Shown here piece by piece: positions 35,735-46,264 of a stretch of 64,000 nucleotides of DNA. How positions within the stretch are numbered: position 1 is the first letter of the stretch; each line of letters starts with the position of its first letter. Source of the DNA: Pandoraea apista (GTDB lineage Bacteria; Pseudomonadota; Gammaproteobacteria; Burkholderiales; Burkholderiaceae); the NCBI RefSeq assembly GCF_001465595.2, contig NZ_CP013481.2, positions 310,001-374,000 of the forward strand. The letters run 5' to 3'. Both the position numbers and the translations under genes were made by a program. Below the pieces are notes generated by a model, which saw only the letters and a program-made list of their open reading frames with translations, did not search any database and was not told where the DNA came from.

Positions 35735-36133
35735 ATGCTTTATCTGTGGATCAAGGCCGTACACCTGATTGCAGTGATCACGTTAATTGCCGGGATGGTG
35801 ACGATGGCACTGGGCGGCCGTCTCACGCAGCCGGAATGGCGAGGCATCGCGCGACAGGCGGACTACCGGCTGGCGTCGCCCGCGTTGATCGTGGTGTGGC
35901 TGACCGGTCCCACGCTGGCGATCATGGCGAATTGGTGGAGTGCGCCGTGGCTCATGGTCAAACTCGTTCTGGTCTTGGTGATTTCAGGGTTGCACGGCCG
36001 TTTGTCTGCCACGCTCCGACGGTTGGAGCGTGACGGCGCCACGGCGTCGCCGGCGCTTTTTCAGCGAGCCCTGCCCGTTACGCTGCTCTCGATGGCGGGA
36101 ATCGTGGCGTTGGTGATCGTCAAGCCATTCTGA
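35735..36133 (+). CDS. CopD/HemJ-like four-helix membrane protein
   Basis: Integral inner-membrane protein of 132 residues with four hydrophobic segments (about 4-26, 48-68, 72-88, 110-130). The N-terminal LYLWIKAVHLIAVITLIAGM has the conserved Lys-His pair typical of CopD- and HemJ-type proteins, where the His may bind heme or a metal. The start is well supported by GAGGAG. It lies between a DUF4148 gene and an AraC regulator, so no pathway is indicated. Assignment beyond the broad superfamily is not possible from the sequence alone. Confidence 0.6.
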   Translation: MLYLWIKAVHLIAVITLIAGMVTMALGGRLTQPEWRGIARQADYRLASPALIVVWLTGPTLAIMANWWSAPWLMVKLVLVLVISGLHGRLSATLRRLERDGATASPALFQRALPVTLLSMAGIVALVIVKPF

Positions 36134-36256
36134 ACTGTGCGCGCCGCGCAACGGCGCGGTAAGGGATTCGGCTTGGTGGGCGTGCGTGCCCGGTGTTACG
36201 CTGACGACATCGCCAAAAACGTCCCAAAAATTACGCCTTTGACACGCCTGGTGCCG

Positions 36257-37048
36257 ATGCCGATCCCAAGTGCGGTACCCCTGGAGTTTCAGGGGCATGC
36301 CCGCCCCGTCGGCGCGTTGGCGAAAGATTATCCGGATGGACACGTCGTGCGGACGCATAGGCACCCGCGCGCACAACTGATGTATGCCACCGCGGGCATT
36401 CTCGAAGTGCGCACCGACACGTCGTTCTGGGTGATACCGCCGCAACGCGCGTTGTGGATTCCGGGGGAAGTCGCGCATGAAGTGCGCATGCGCGGCAGAG
36501 TCGAGATGCGCACGATCTATGTCGACGTGGCTCGATGCGGTATCGCGGCACCCGACACGCCGGTGGTCATCCGGGTTTCCGCCCTGCTGCGCGAGTTGAT
36601 CCTGCGCGCGACGACGCTCCCCGAAGACTGGTCGCCCAACGGCCGCGACGCGCTCGTCATGGCGCTATTGCTTGAGGAGGTCGAGTGGAAGAGCGACTCG
36701 CCGTTGCACTTGCAAGTGCCCCGCGATCCGCGTCTGCGCAAGATCTTCGATATTTATCTGAGTACGCCGGCCGACGCGCGCAGTTTGCAGGATTGGGCGA
36801 TCGAGGTTGGGGCGTCGAGCCGCACACTTGAGCGACGCTTCATGACGGAGTTCGGATTGCCGTTCCGCGAGTGGCGTCAGCAGATGCGTCTGCTGGGCGC
36901 GCTGCCGCTGTTGGGCGCCGGGCGGCCCATCACGCAAGTAGCTCTCGAAGTCGGTTACGACACCCCGAGCGCGTTTTCCACCATGTTCCGCCGCTTTATG
37001 GGCGTGACGCCAAGCGAGTACCTGACACGCGCCCGCGGCCATGCGTGA
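36257..37048 (+). CDS. AraC-family transcriptional regulator
   Basis: A 263-residue regulator: the N-terminal cupin sensing domain includes HRHPRAQLMYATAG and the C-terminal double helix-turn-helix includes GASSRTLERRF and VALEVGYDTPSAFSTMFRRF. The ATG at 36257 (MPIPSAVPLEFQG) is chosen as the family-like start; a GTG at 36137 would add 40 residues of unlikely composition. No strong ribosome binding site is seen. Its last 53 bases overlap the 3' end of the convergent HAD gene. Targets are unknown. Confidence 0.87.
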   Translation: MPIPSAVPLEFQGHARPVGALAKDYPDGHVVRTHRHPRAQLMYATAGILEVRTDTSFWVIPPQRALWIPGEVAHEVRMRGRVEMRTIYVDVARCGIAAPDTPVVIRVSALLRELILRATTLPEDWSPNGRDALVMALLLEEVEWKSDSPLHLQVPRDPRLRKIFDIYLSTPADARSLQDWAIEVGASSRTLERRFMTEFGLPFREWRQQMRLLGALPLLGAGRPITQVALEVGYDTPSAFSTMFRRFMGVTPSEYLTRARGHA

Positions 37049-37718
37049 GCCAGTGCAGGGCGTCCCACATGTCGTCGTAGACCGTCACGCCTTCGGCATG
37101 CAAAGGTGAGCGCTGGCGCTTCGAACCAATGCCGACGAAGTCGATGCCGAGTTGACGCGCCACTTTCAGATCCCACATGCCATCGCCAATCGAGACGATC
37201 GCGCGAGGTTTCGTAATGCCGTAACCGGCTTGCGCCCGCTTGATCGCTTCGGCCACGAGTTGTTCGCGCGAACTGTATTCCGACGCGGTGATGAGCATCG
37301 CGTCCGTGTAGTCGATAGCCACCGAGCGCAGCTTGCGGTGACTGACTTGCCGGATACCGCCCGTGGCGAATACCACGCCCCAGCGCGACCGGTGCGCGGC
37401 TTCGACGAAGGCTCGGGCGCCGGGAATTTCGGCCAGACCGTGGGCGTTGAGCAGGGCGGTGAAACGCTCGTCGATCTCGTGTTCGAAGCGAGCGAGGTCG
37501 TGAGGTTGCGGCAACGCCCGGCCGTGCTCGGCGTGGGCGTGAATCAGGATGCCGGTGTCGGTGTGATGGGGGTAGCTGCCCCAATCGGTATTCAGGTCCT
37601 CGAATGCCAGTGACTCCATTGCACCCAGCAGCGCGCGCTGGTGAATGCGGACCGAATCGGTCAGAGTGCCGTCGACATCGAGCACCAGAATGCTGTCTTT
37701 TTCGAAACTGGCCTGCAT
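36996..37718 (-). CDS. HAD-superfamily hydrolase (phosphatase-like)
   Basis: Haloacid-dehalogenase-fold hydrolase of 240 residues. Motif I is VLDVDGTLTDS at residues 11-21 (nucleophile and acid/base Asp), motif II is FATGG, and motif IV is SIGDGMWDLKVARQLG. A helical cap between motifs I and II indicates subfamily I, like phosphoglycolate phosphatase. Substrate unknown. Its 3' end overlaps the AraC gene on the other strand by 53 bp, so the last 17 or so residues are encoded opposite the AraC C-terminus. Confidence 0.87.
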   Translation of the reverse strand: MQASFEKDSILVLDVDGTLTDSVRIHQRALLGAMESLAFEDLNTDWGSYPHHTDTGILIHAHAEHGRALPQPHDLARFEHEIDERFTALLNAHGLAEIPGARAFVEAAHRSRWGVVFATGGIRQVSHRKLRSVAIDYTDAMLITASEYSSREQLVAEAIKRAQAGYGITKPRAIVSIGDGMWDLKVARQLGIDFVGIGSKRQRSPLHAEGVTVYDDMWDALHWLTHGRGRVSGTRLASRP

Positions 37719-37934
37719 GGCGGAATGGGACTCGTGTCAGGGCGGAGGTCTAGCCACCTAAATGTCGCAGTGTACGAATTCGCGCTGTTTAAAAAAACGC
37801 GTTGAGTGACATCGGATACGCCGGATGCGACATGGAACCTGCGGGATTTGATAGTTCGGGCATCGTTTGCCGGCCATCTCCCGTGAAGGCGGCGCCAGGC
37901 CGCCCTTTCGCGGGGAGGGGGAGGCGCTGCACGA

Positions 37935-39191
37935 TCAGCCGTAGCGAGGGCGCGACAGCGACGAGTATTTCTGTGCCAGACGTTCAAGCTTGGCAAGCGC
38001 CGCTTGCATTTCGGCGATCGATGGCGCCTGAGCGCGCTGAGCGCGGCGCATGCGTGAGCTGGGAAGGGTCTGCGTTGAGGTTTCGCCAGTCTTCGATTGC
38101 GCTTGGGGGGCAGGTTGCGCCGGGGCCGGTGGGGATGCCGGCACCCGCGGCGGGAAGGTCAGGGTCGAAGCGCCCGGTTGGCAGGGTTGCTGCCGGACAT
38201 GGGCATGCGATTCGGGGGCGAGGGCTTCGCGTGTCTCGCCGCGAGCGAATTCGCCAAAACGTTGGTGTCCGTCATGAAGCAGCTCGGCGAGTGTGTGCAC
38301 GATGTCTTCGCCCGGTCCCACGGCGCGCATTTGCATACGGGCCGTCATGTACGTATCGGGGACTTCGCCGAACAGTTGATTTACATGCTGAGCCGCATGT
38401 GCGAGCGTGTCCTCGAGAATCTGCTGCACGGTGGAAGGCGTAGCCAGCGAGACGAACAGCGAGTGGTGCCGGCCACCCGCAGGTGTTCGGATGTAAGCGC
38501 CCAGCATGGCGTCGCGCACCTCCGGGACGCCGGCCGAACGTCGGCTCTGCGCATTCGGGAATGGGCCTGCGACGTGATGGCGCCGGGCTTCCTGTTCGCC
38601 GCTCAGCACGCGCAGGAAGGCGAGTTGAGGGACTTCGACATAGGTGTCGGCATGGCGCAGCATGCGTTGCGCGTCGGGTGGCATCTGGCCAAGTTGCTGC
38701 GTGAGGCGTGCTTCGATGGACGCCACGGAGAACTTGCCCTGCGACTCGGCCGCGAAGGTTTCGGAGAATGCGCGCTCGAGCGAGTGGCTATCGCGGCGCT
38801 GTCTGGCGAGCATCGTGCGCATCGGCGCAGGGAGCGACGCTTCGCAACCGGCCAGCATCAAATGGCTTGGGCGCACCGCAACGTTGGTATCGGGGGGAAG
38901 GTCGAGCAGGCAATTCTCAGCGTCGTTGCGGCTGCCCCTCACGCAAACCGAACGCACATCCATGAGCCGTTCCGCGAAGACCTGTGCTCGGGTCGTGGGG
39001 GCGCGCGACCAGTCGAGCCTGTCTTCGGTGGCGACGCAGGCCAAACCTTGCGAAGCGGCAGAGGCGGGCGCCATCGCGACCTGCCGCAGTCCGGCTGTCA
39101 TATCTTGCGCGTGTGCCGACTGATGCGGCAGCGCGACGCCGTGCGAGATGGCAAGGGCATTCGTTACCCAGTTCAGCAGGGGAATATGCAT
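37935..39191 (-). CDS. Hypothetical protein, unrecognised, 418 aa
   Basis: I do not recognise this protein. The start at 39191 (MHIPLLNWVTNALA) has GGAG 8 nt upstream. Visible features are a central region rich in Arg, Ala and Leu with many short helices, a Pro/Ala/Gln linker (FPPRVPASPPAPAQPAPQ, about residues 345-362) and a basic, helical C-terminus (MQAALAKLERLAQKYSS) that could form a coiled coil. There is no clear signal peptide or membrane segment. The layout resembles secreted effector proteins, but that is a guess and no secretion genes are nearby. A long plus-strand frame overlaps it (38097-39209); I take that as a shadow. Confidence 0.6.
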   Translation of the reverse strand: MHIPLLNWVTNALAISHGVALPHQSAHAQDMTAGLRQVAMAPASAASQGLACVATEDRLDWSRAPTTRAQVFAERLMDVRSVCVRGSRNDAENCLLDLPPDTNVAVRPSHLMLAGCEASLPAPMRTMLARQRRDSHSLERAFSETFAAESQGKFSVASIEARLTQQLGQMPPDAQRMLRHADTYVEVPQLAFLRVLSGEQEARRHHVAGPFPNAQSRRSAGVPEVRDAMLGAYIRTPAGGRHHSLFVSLATPSTVQQILEDTLAHAAQHVNQLFGEVPDTYMTARMQMRAVGPGEDIVHTLAELLHDGHQRFGEFARGETREALAPESHAHVRQQPCQPGASTLTFPPRVPASPPAPAQPAPQAQSKTGETSTQTLPSSRMRRAQRAQAPSIAEMQAALAKLERLAQKYSSLSRPRYG

Positions 39192-39352
39192 GGCGGTTAC
39201 TCCGGTTGAGGTCACGGGTCCGTTCCCGCGATGCGCCGGAGTATGGCCGCTACACCGCTACGGATTGTTGCGTCGGGGCGCCCGCGTTCGGAATTCGGCA
39301 CAGGCCGGTGCGCTCTCCTGCACAAGCGTATTCAAAGCGTACGTAACGGTAT

Positions 39353-40747
39353 TCACACGATAGCGGCGCGCAGGCTGGGCGGCGCTTCGCGCAGCAACGA
39401 CCTGAGGCGCTTGAGAGCGCTGGCGAGGCGCTCGGTATCGCGCACGCCGCCCAGCGAAATCCGGATGGCGTTGGGGGCGTCGGGGTTCAGACAGAAGGCG
39501 TCTGCTGGCGTGACGGCCAGCCCTTCGGCGCGCGCCGCCATCGTCAATTCGCGGGCGGTCCATGGCGCTGGCAGCGTATGCCAGAGATGAATGCCCTGCG
39601 TCACGGGGGTGTGCGCGTCGCCAAGAATGTCTGCGGCAATCGCCTGACGCTGCGCGGCGGCCTCCTTCACTCCGTCAAGAATGCGGTCGGCCATGCCGTT
39701 GTGTATCCACTGCGTGGCCAGCCCCGTCATCAACGGCGGCGCCATGAGCGCGAAGGAGTGCAACGTATTCAGGAAATTGTCGCGCTGACGCGCGCTGGCG
39801 AGCCGGACGTAGGCGGTGCGCAACCCCGGTGTGAGACATTTAGACAGCGTCGCCACGTAATGCACGCGATGCGGTGCGAGACGCGCCAGCGGCGGCGGCG
39901 CGTCTGCGGCGAGACGCCAATAGGGGTCGTCTTCGATCAGCGTCAGATCGAGTGTCTCGGCGACAGCGAGTAGCTCGCGGCGACGACGCTCCGGCATCGT
40001 GCGGGTGGTCGGATTCTGGAGGGTAGGGTTCAGATAGACGAGGCGCGCGCCGTGATCGCGTGCGGCGGCGCTCAGGGCGTCGGGCAGCATGCCGTCGTCG
40101 TCGGCGGCGACGTACGCCAGTTGGCGCCCGAGCGTGCGTGCCGCGCTATGCAAGCCTGGATAGACGATCGGCTCGCACAGCACCGTTTCGTCACGCGCGG
40201 TGCCGATGAGCAGTAGGGCGGCCAGCGTGGCCTGCGCGCCGGGGCAGACGAGCACATCGGACGGGGAAACCGCGCCGAGCATCGGGGCCAGCCACAAGGC
40301 GCCGGCCTGCCGGTCGGCCATACCGCCATCACCCAGTTGATAGGCCATGAGCATCGACGCATCCGTGTGCCGGAGCACTTCGTCGATACCCTTTTGCAAC
40401 ATCTCTCCCAGAAACAGACCGGCCGGGGCGGGCGGAATATTCATGCCCAGATCCAGTACCTGATCGAGGGCTACGCGCGGCGTACTCACGAAGGTGCCGA
40501 GCGGGCCGCGGCCTTCGATAGCGTTGCGCTCGCGCGCCCGGTTGTAGGCACGTGTGACGGTGGTGAAATCGATGCCCAGCCATGCCGCCAGTTCGCGCTG
40601 CGCCGGCAGACGGTCGCCCGGCCGCAGACGTCCATCCGCCACCGACTGCTCGATGAATCCGGCCAGCCGCAGATAGCGGGGCCCTTTGCCGGTGGTCAGG
40701 GCGGGCTTCCAAAAGGTGGCGCGCAGGCTGTCGTGAGAGGCGTCCAT
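39353..40747 (-). CDS. MocR-type GntR/aminotransferase fusion regulator
   Basis: Transcription factor combining an N-terminal GntR winged helix (about residues 15-85; DGRLRPGDRLPAQRELAAWL, then TVTRAYNRA) with a class I aminotransferase-like domain that binds PLP (lysine in ATLSKCLTPGLRTAYV). Such MocR proteins regulate PLP, taurine, GABA or other amine metabolism. The ATG at 40747 (MDASHDSLRATFW, 464 aa) gives the normal N-terminus; the frame is open 56 codons further. It is divergent from the str operon with a 398-bp spacer. Its own target is not obvious from neighbours. Confidence 0.87.
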   Translation of the reverse strand: MDASHDSLRATFWKPALTTGKGPRYLRLAGFIEQSVADGRLRPGDRLPAQRELAAWLGIDFTTVTRAYNRARERNAIEGRGPLGTFVSTPRVALDQVLDLGMNIPPAPAGLFLGEMLQKGIDEVLRHTDASMLMAYQLGDGGMADRQAGALWLAPMLGAVSPSDVLVCPGAQATLAALLLIGTARDETVLCEPIVYPGLHSAARTLGRQLAYVAADDDGMLPDALSAAARDHGARLVYLNPTLQNPTTRTMPERRRRELLAVAETLDLTLIEDDPYWRLAADAPPPLARLAPHRVHYVATLSKCLTPGLRTAYVRLASARQRDNFLNTLHSFALMAPPLMTGLATQWIHNGMADRILDGVKEAAAQRQAIAADILGDAHTPVTQGIHLWHTLPAPWTARELTMAARAEGLAVTPADAFCLNPDAPNAIRISLGGVRDTERLASALKRLRSLLREAPPSLRAAIV

Positions 40748-40951
40748 GGCAATGTGGGTGTGATGTATGGATATTTTTGGCGACTTGGCCGGGTGATTGC
40801 AGTGTAGTTTGCATACATGGTGGTCGCAATACTTGAATTCGGGAGGTGCCGCCGCATCTTGAGCGGGGACACTTGCACGGATTGCGGTGCAGGGTGGGTG
40901 GCAAGGCGTTAACAATCAACGACTTACCGGGCAAATCTGCTGGTGAGTGCA

Positions 40952-40980
40952 TTGACACTTGCGGCGAGCGCAGGTATAGT
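40952..40980 (+). promoter_or_regulatory. Strong promoter of the str operon
   Basis: TTGACA (40952-40957), 17-bp spacer, TATAGT (40975-40980). Nearly consensus; it would start transcription about 160 nt upstream of rpsL. The rest of the 40748-41145 gap holds no gene. Confidence 0.82.
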
Positions 40981-41145
40981 CGCAGGCTCCGGTTTTTCCG
41001 GCGGCATGCCTGTGCCTAATGCAAAATGCTTATGCATCAAGCGGTTAGGTGCGGACAATCCGCAAGAGCAGCCGGTGAGTACGCAGTAAAGTCGCATGAC
41101 GGCCCGCCTTGGCTTTCATGCTTTTGACACGTTTAGGAAATCACA

Positions 41146-41520
41146 ATGCCAACGATTAACCAATTGGTCCGCAAGCCGCGCACCTCTGCTCAAATCAAGA
41201 GCAAGAGCCCGGCACTGCAGGACTGCCCGCAGCGTCGTGGCGTGTGCACCCGTGTGTACACGACGACGCCGAAGAAGCCGAACTCCGCACTTCGTAAGGT
41301 TGCCAAGGTGCGCCTGACGAACGGTTTCGAAGTCATCTCGTACATCGGCGGTGAAGGCCACAACCTGCAGGAACACTCGGTCGTGCTGATTCGCGGCGGT
41401 CGCGTGAAGGACTTGCCGGGTGTGCGTTACCACATGGTGCGCGGTAGCCTCGACACGCAAGGCGTCAAGGACCGTAAGCAAGCCCGTTCGAAGTACGGCG
41501 CGAAGCGTCCGAAGGCCTAA
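41146..41520 (+). CDS. rpsL: 30S ribosomal protein S12
   Basis: Decoding-centre protein of the small subunit, 124 residues, near-identical in pattern to E. coli S12. Lys43 ([10 protein letters not shown]) and Lys88 ([10 protein letters not shown]) are wild type, so streptomycin susceptibility at these positions is expected. Asp89 is the residue methylthiolated in other bacteria. First gene of the str operon. The ATG follows AGGAAATCACA, a moderate ribosome binding site. Confidence 0.98.
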   Translation: MPTINQLVRKPRTSAQIKSKSPALQDCPQRRGVCTRVYTTTPKKPNSALRKVAKVRLTNGFEVISYIGGEGHNLQEHSVVLIRGGRVKDLPGVRYHMVRGSLDTQGVKDRKQARSKYGAKRPKA

Positions 41521-41644
41521 GCGGCTAAGCGGATATATGTTCGGTGATGGTGTATATCGTCACTGAGTAAGTGGTCACTCGGCCTCTGGTGGCTAGTAGG
41601 TGGCCTGGAGCAAAGCTCCAACTGAATTTATTAAGGAAGAAATC

Positions 41645-42115
41645 ATGCCGCGTCGTCGCGAAGTCCCCAAGCGCGAAGTGTTGCCCGATCCGAAGTTCGG
41701 CAACGTTGATGTCGCTAAATTCATGAACGTGCTCATGCTTGCCGGCAAGAAGTCGGTTGCAGAGCGCATCGTTTATGGTGCTTTCGAGCAGATCCAAACC
41801 AAGGCGGGCAAGGATCCGCTGGAAGTCTTCAACACCGCTCTCGGTAACGTGAAGCCGGTGGTTGAAGTCAAGAGCCGCCGCGTTGGCGGTGCAAACTATC
41901 AAGTTCCGGTCGAAGTGCGTCCGTCGCGTCGTATGGCATTGGCGATGCGTTGGTTGCGTGAGGCCGCGAAAAAGCGTAGCGAGAAGTCGATGGCCCTGCG
42001 TCTGGCAGGTGAGCTGATCGAAGCCTCGGAAGGCCGTGGCGGCGCCATGAAGAAGCGTGACGAAGTTCACCGCATGGCTGAAGCCAACAAGGCATTCTCG
42101 CACTTCCGCTTCTGA
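41645..42115 (+). CDS. rpsG: 30S ribosomal protein S7
   Basis: Primary binder of the 16S 3' domain and, in E. coli, translational repressor of the str operon. At 156 residues it is the normal short form. The start at 41645 ([12 protein letters not shown]) follows AAGGAAG; the longer frame from 41600 would add 15 residues not found in the family. The typical [16 protein letters not shown] and [10 protein letters not shown] motifs are present. The 124-nt spacer from rpsL may contain the S7-binding site, which I could not define. Confidence 0.97.
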   Translation: MPRRREVPKREVLPDPKFGNVDVAKFMNVLMLAGKKSVAERIVYGAFEQIQTKAGKDPLEVFNTALGNVKPVVEVKSRRVGGANYQVPVEVRPSRRMALAMRWLREAAKKRSEKSMALRLAGELIEASEGRGGAMKKRDEVHRMAEANKAFSHFRF

Positions 42116-42232
42116 CGCTGGCAAGCAGTACCTAGAGCAGAAACCGGGGCGGGTGCGCATGAGAAATTGCGCCTCGCCCGTTTGTGTTAGTAGCCCCCTC
42201 AAAAATGGCGGCTACATTGAAAGAGGTTTAAA

Positions 42233-44335
42233 GTGGCTCGTACAACCCCTATCGAGCGCTACCGCAACATCGGTATTAGCGCTCACATCGACGCAGGTAA
42301 AACCACGACGACCGAGCGCATTTTGTTCTACACCGGTGTGAACCACAAAATCGGTGAAGTGCACGATGGCGCGGCGACGATGGACTGGATGGAGCAGGAA
42401 CAAGAGCGTGGCATTACGATTACGTCGGCTGCCACGACCTGCTTCTGGTCCGGCATGGCGAACAATTACCAAAAGCACCGCATCAACATCATCGACACCC
42501 CGGGGCACGTCGACTTCACGATTGAAGTCGAGCGCTCGATGCGTGTTCTCGATGGCGCGTGCATGGTGTATTGCGCTGTGGGTGGCGTGCAGCCCCAGTC
42601 GGAAACCGTTTGGCGCCAGGCCAACAAGTACGGCGTGCCGCGGCTGGCGTTCGTCAACAAGATGGACCGTACCGGCGCGAACTTCTTCAAGGTCTATGAC
42701 CAACTGAAGAACCGCCTGAAGGCCAACCCGGTGCCGGTGGTGGTGCCGATCGGTGCAGAAGAAAGCTTCAAGGGCGTGGTTGACCTCATCAAGATGAAGG
42801 CGATCATTTGGGACGAGGCGTCGCAAGGCATGAAGTTCGACTACGTCGACATTCCGGCCGAGCTGCAAGCCGAAGCCCAGAAGTGGCGCGAAGGCATGGT
42901 CGAAGCGGCTGCTGAGTCGAGCGAAGACCTGATGAACAAGTACCTGGAAGAGGGCGACCTCTCCGAGGCTGAAATCATCAACGGTCTGCGCACGCGTACC
43001 ATCGCTTGCGAAATTCAGCCGATGCTGTGCGGTACCGCGTTCAAGAACAAGGGTGTGCAGCGTATGCTGGACGCCGTGATCGACTTCCTGCCGTCGCCGG
43101 TCGACATTCCGCCGGTCAAGGGCACGGACGACAAGGAACAGCCGGTCGAGCGTCGTGCGTCGGATGACGAGAAGTTCTCGTCGCTGGCGTTCAAGATCAT
43201 GACCGACCCGTTCGTTGGCCAGTTGATCTTCTTCCGCGTCTACTCGGGCGTTGTGAACAAGGGCGACACGCTGCTGAACTCGGTCAAGGGCAAGAAGGAA
43301 CGCCTGGGCCGTATCGTGCAGATGCACGCGAACCAGCGCGAAGAAATCGACGAAGTGCGTGCAGGCGACATCGCCGCAGCCGTCGGTTTGAAGGACGCGA
43401 CCACGGGTGACACGCTGTGCGACCCGACCGCCCCGATCGTGCTTGAGCGCATGGTGTTCCCGGAGCCGGTGATTTCGCAGGCTGTCGAGCCGAAGACCAA
43501 GGTCGACCAGGAGAAGATGGGCCTCGCCCTGAACCGCCTGGCGCAGGAAGATCCGTCGTTCCGCGTGCAGACCGATGAAGAATCGGGTCAGACCATCATT
43601 TCGGGTATGGGCGAGCTCCACCTCGAAATTCTGGTTGATCGTATGAAGCGCGAATTCGGCGTGGAAGCCAACATTGGCGCTCCGCAAGTGGCTTACCGCG
43701 AAACCATTCGCAAGTCGGCAGCGGACGTCGAAGGCAAGTTCGTCAAGCAGTCGGGTGGTCGCGGCCAATTCGGTCACGCGGTCATCACGCTGGAGCCGAA
43801 CGAGCAAGGCAAGGGCTACGAGTTCGTGGACGAGATCAAGGGCGGTGTCATTCCTCGCGAATACATCCCGGCGGTCGACAAGGGTATTCAAGACACCCTC
43901 AAGAACGGTGTTCTGGCTGGCTTCCCGGTCGTGGACGTCAAGGTTCGCCTGACGTTTGGTTCGTACCACGATGTGGACTCGAACGAAAACGCGTTCCGTA
44001 TGGCCGGTTCGATGGCTTTCAAGGAAGCCATGCGCCGTGCTAACCCGGTGATTCTCGAGCCGATGATGGCCGTGGAAGTCGAAACGCCGGAAGACTACAT
44101 GGGTAACGTGATGGGCGACTTGTCGTCGCGTCGCGGCATTATCCAGGGCATGGACGACATGGTTGGCGGCGGCAAGATCGTGCGCGCTGAAGTCCCGCTG
44201 TCGGAAATGTTCGGCTACTCGACCTCGCTGCGTTCGGCCACGCAAGGCCGCGCCACGTACACGATGGAGTTCAAGCACTACGCTGAAGCTCCGAAGAACG
44301 TGAGCGAAGGCATCATCAGCGCTAAGAATAAGTAA
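42233..44335 (+). CDS. fusA: Elongation factor G
   Basis: Translocase GTPase, 700 residues. Motifs: AHIDAGKTT (P loop, residues 17-25), DTPGHVDF and NKMDRTG, then domains II-V ending with [16 protein letters not shown] and YAEAPKNV. The start is GTG at 42233 preceded by AAGAGG. Third gene of the str operon, in the order rpsL-rpsG-fusA-tuf. No anomaly was noted. Confidence 0.98.
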   Translation: MARTTPIERYRNIGISAHIDAGKTTTTERILFYTGVNHKIGEVHDGAATMDWMEQEQERGITITSAATTCFWSGMANNYQKHRINIIDTPGHVDFTIEVERSMRVLDGACMVYCAVGGVQPQSETVWRQANKYGVPRLAFVNKMDRTGANFFKVYDQLKNRLKANPVPVVVPIGAEESFKGVVDLIKMKAIIWDEASQGMKFDYVDIPAELQAEAQKWREGMVEAAAESSEDLMNKYLEEGDLSEAEIINGLRTRTIACEIQPMLCGTAFKNKGVQRMLDAVIDFLPSPVDIPPVKGTDDKEQPVERRASDDEKFSSLAFKIMTDPFVGQLIFFRVYSGVVNKGDTLLNSVKGKKERLGRIVQMHANQREEIDEVRAGDIAAAVGLKDATTGDTLCDPTAPIVLERMVFPEPVISQAVEPKTKVDQEKMGLALNRLAQEDPSFRVQTDEESGQTIISGMGELHLEILVDRMKREFGVEANIGAPQVAYRETIRKSAADVEGKFVKQSGGRGQFGHAVITLEPNEQGKGYEFVDEIKGGVIPREYIPAVDKGIQDTLKNGVLAGFPVVDVKVRLTFGSYHDVDSNENAFRMAGSMAFKEAMRRANPVILEPMMAVEVETPEDYMGNVMGDLSSRRGIIQGMDDMVGGGKIVRAEVPLSEMFGYSTSLRSATQGRATYTMEFKHYAEAPKNVSEGIISAKNK

Positions 44336-44421
44336 GTTATTGATTTGGTGGGTGTCCGCATCGGACGATACGGCACCCTACTCACTGTTTAATCGTCTAT
44401 TCAGTATCTGAGGATTCGGAA

Positions 44422-45630
<1,209 letters not shown>

Positions 45631-45748
45631 TTGCGGATTCGATGAGGCGGGTGCCGGCGTGGCCGGTGCCTGTTTCTCAAAGTCTGTTTGCTCTTTGTGA
45701 TTTACCCGGCACCCGAACGAGGGCTGCCACGCTCTTTGGAGAATTTCC

Positions 45749-46060
45749 ATGCAGAACCAGAAGATCCGCATTCGCCTGAAGGCTTTCGACTACCGCCTGA
45801 TCGACCAGTCGGCCGCCGAAATCGTTGAAACCGCCAAGCGCACCGGCGCAATCGTCAAGGGCCCGGTGCCCCTGCCGACGCGTATCGAGCGTTTCGACAT
45901 CCTGCGTTCGCCGCACGTCAACAAGACGTCGCGCGACCAGCTCGAAATCCGTACGCACCAGCGCTTGATGGACATCGTCGATCCGACGGACAAGACCGTT
46001 GACGCACTGATGAAGCTGGACCTGCCGGCTGGCGTCGACGTCGAGATCAAGCTGCAGTAA
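45749..46060 (+). CDS. rpsJ: 30S ribosomal protein S10
   Basis: Small-subunit protein (103 residues) that also serves as NusE in antitermination with NusB/NusG. The sequence [19 protein letters not shown] and the loop [17 protein letters not shown] are family-typical. The ribosome binding site is TTGGAGA. Although it opens the S10 operon in many bacteria, here a hairpin follows within 25 nt and a new promoter starts before rplC. It therefore probably belongs to the str transcript. Confidence 0.97.
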   Translation: MQNQKIRIRLKAFDYRLIDQSAAEIVETAKRTGAIVKGPVPLPTRIERFDILRSPHVNKTSRDQLEIRTHQRLMDIVDPTDKTVDALMKLDLPAGVDVEIKLQ

Positions 46061-46084
46061 GGCTTGCGAGCGACTTTGCTCTTG

Positions 46085-46120
46085 AAAGCCCCGCCAATGC
46101 TGGACCGGCGGGGCTTTGTT
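46085..46120 (+). terminator. Terminator between rpsJ and rplC
   Basis: Perfect 11-bp stem aaagccccgcc / ggcggggcttt (46085-46095, 46107-46117), 11-nt loop, and a TTTGTT tail. It ends the str-rpsJ transcript, at least partly. Confidence 0.82.
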
Positions 46121-46137
46121 ATGCGATTTAGCAACAC

Positions 46138-46166
46138 TTGTCAAGCGATAAAAGTCCGTCTATAAT
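46138..46166 (+). promoter_or_regulatory. Promoter of the rplC-led S10 operon
   Basis: TTGTCA (46138-46143), exactly 17 bp, TATAAT (46161-46166). It lies between the rpsJ terminator and rplC, leaving a leader of about 90 nt where L4-type control could act. Confidence 0.83.
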
Positions 46167-46264
46167 GGCGGGCTCAAGTGTAGTTTTGAAAAGATGGCCC
46201 ACATCCGTGGACCATCCTTTTGTCATTTAGCCCCGGCCAATCGCAGTCGGGAATGGAGAAAATC

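Noticed and set aside
38097..39209. A 370-codon plus-strand frame opposite the unrecognised 418-aa protein
   Set aside because: It starts without a ribosome binding site and its composition is that of an antisense shadow. The minus-strand frame has a good start context and more normal protein composition. The choice is not certain.
18510..40951. The accessory block considered as a genomic island or integrated element
   Set aside because: No integrase, transposase, tRNA-end duplication or direct repeats were found at its borders. It is kept only as an unusual gene order.
41146..41520. Streptomycin or rifampicin resistance alleles in rpsL and rpoB
   Set aside because: Lys43 and Lys88 of S12 and the rifampicin-pocket residues of RpoB are wild type.
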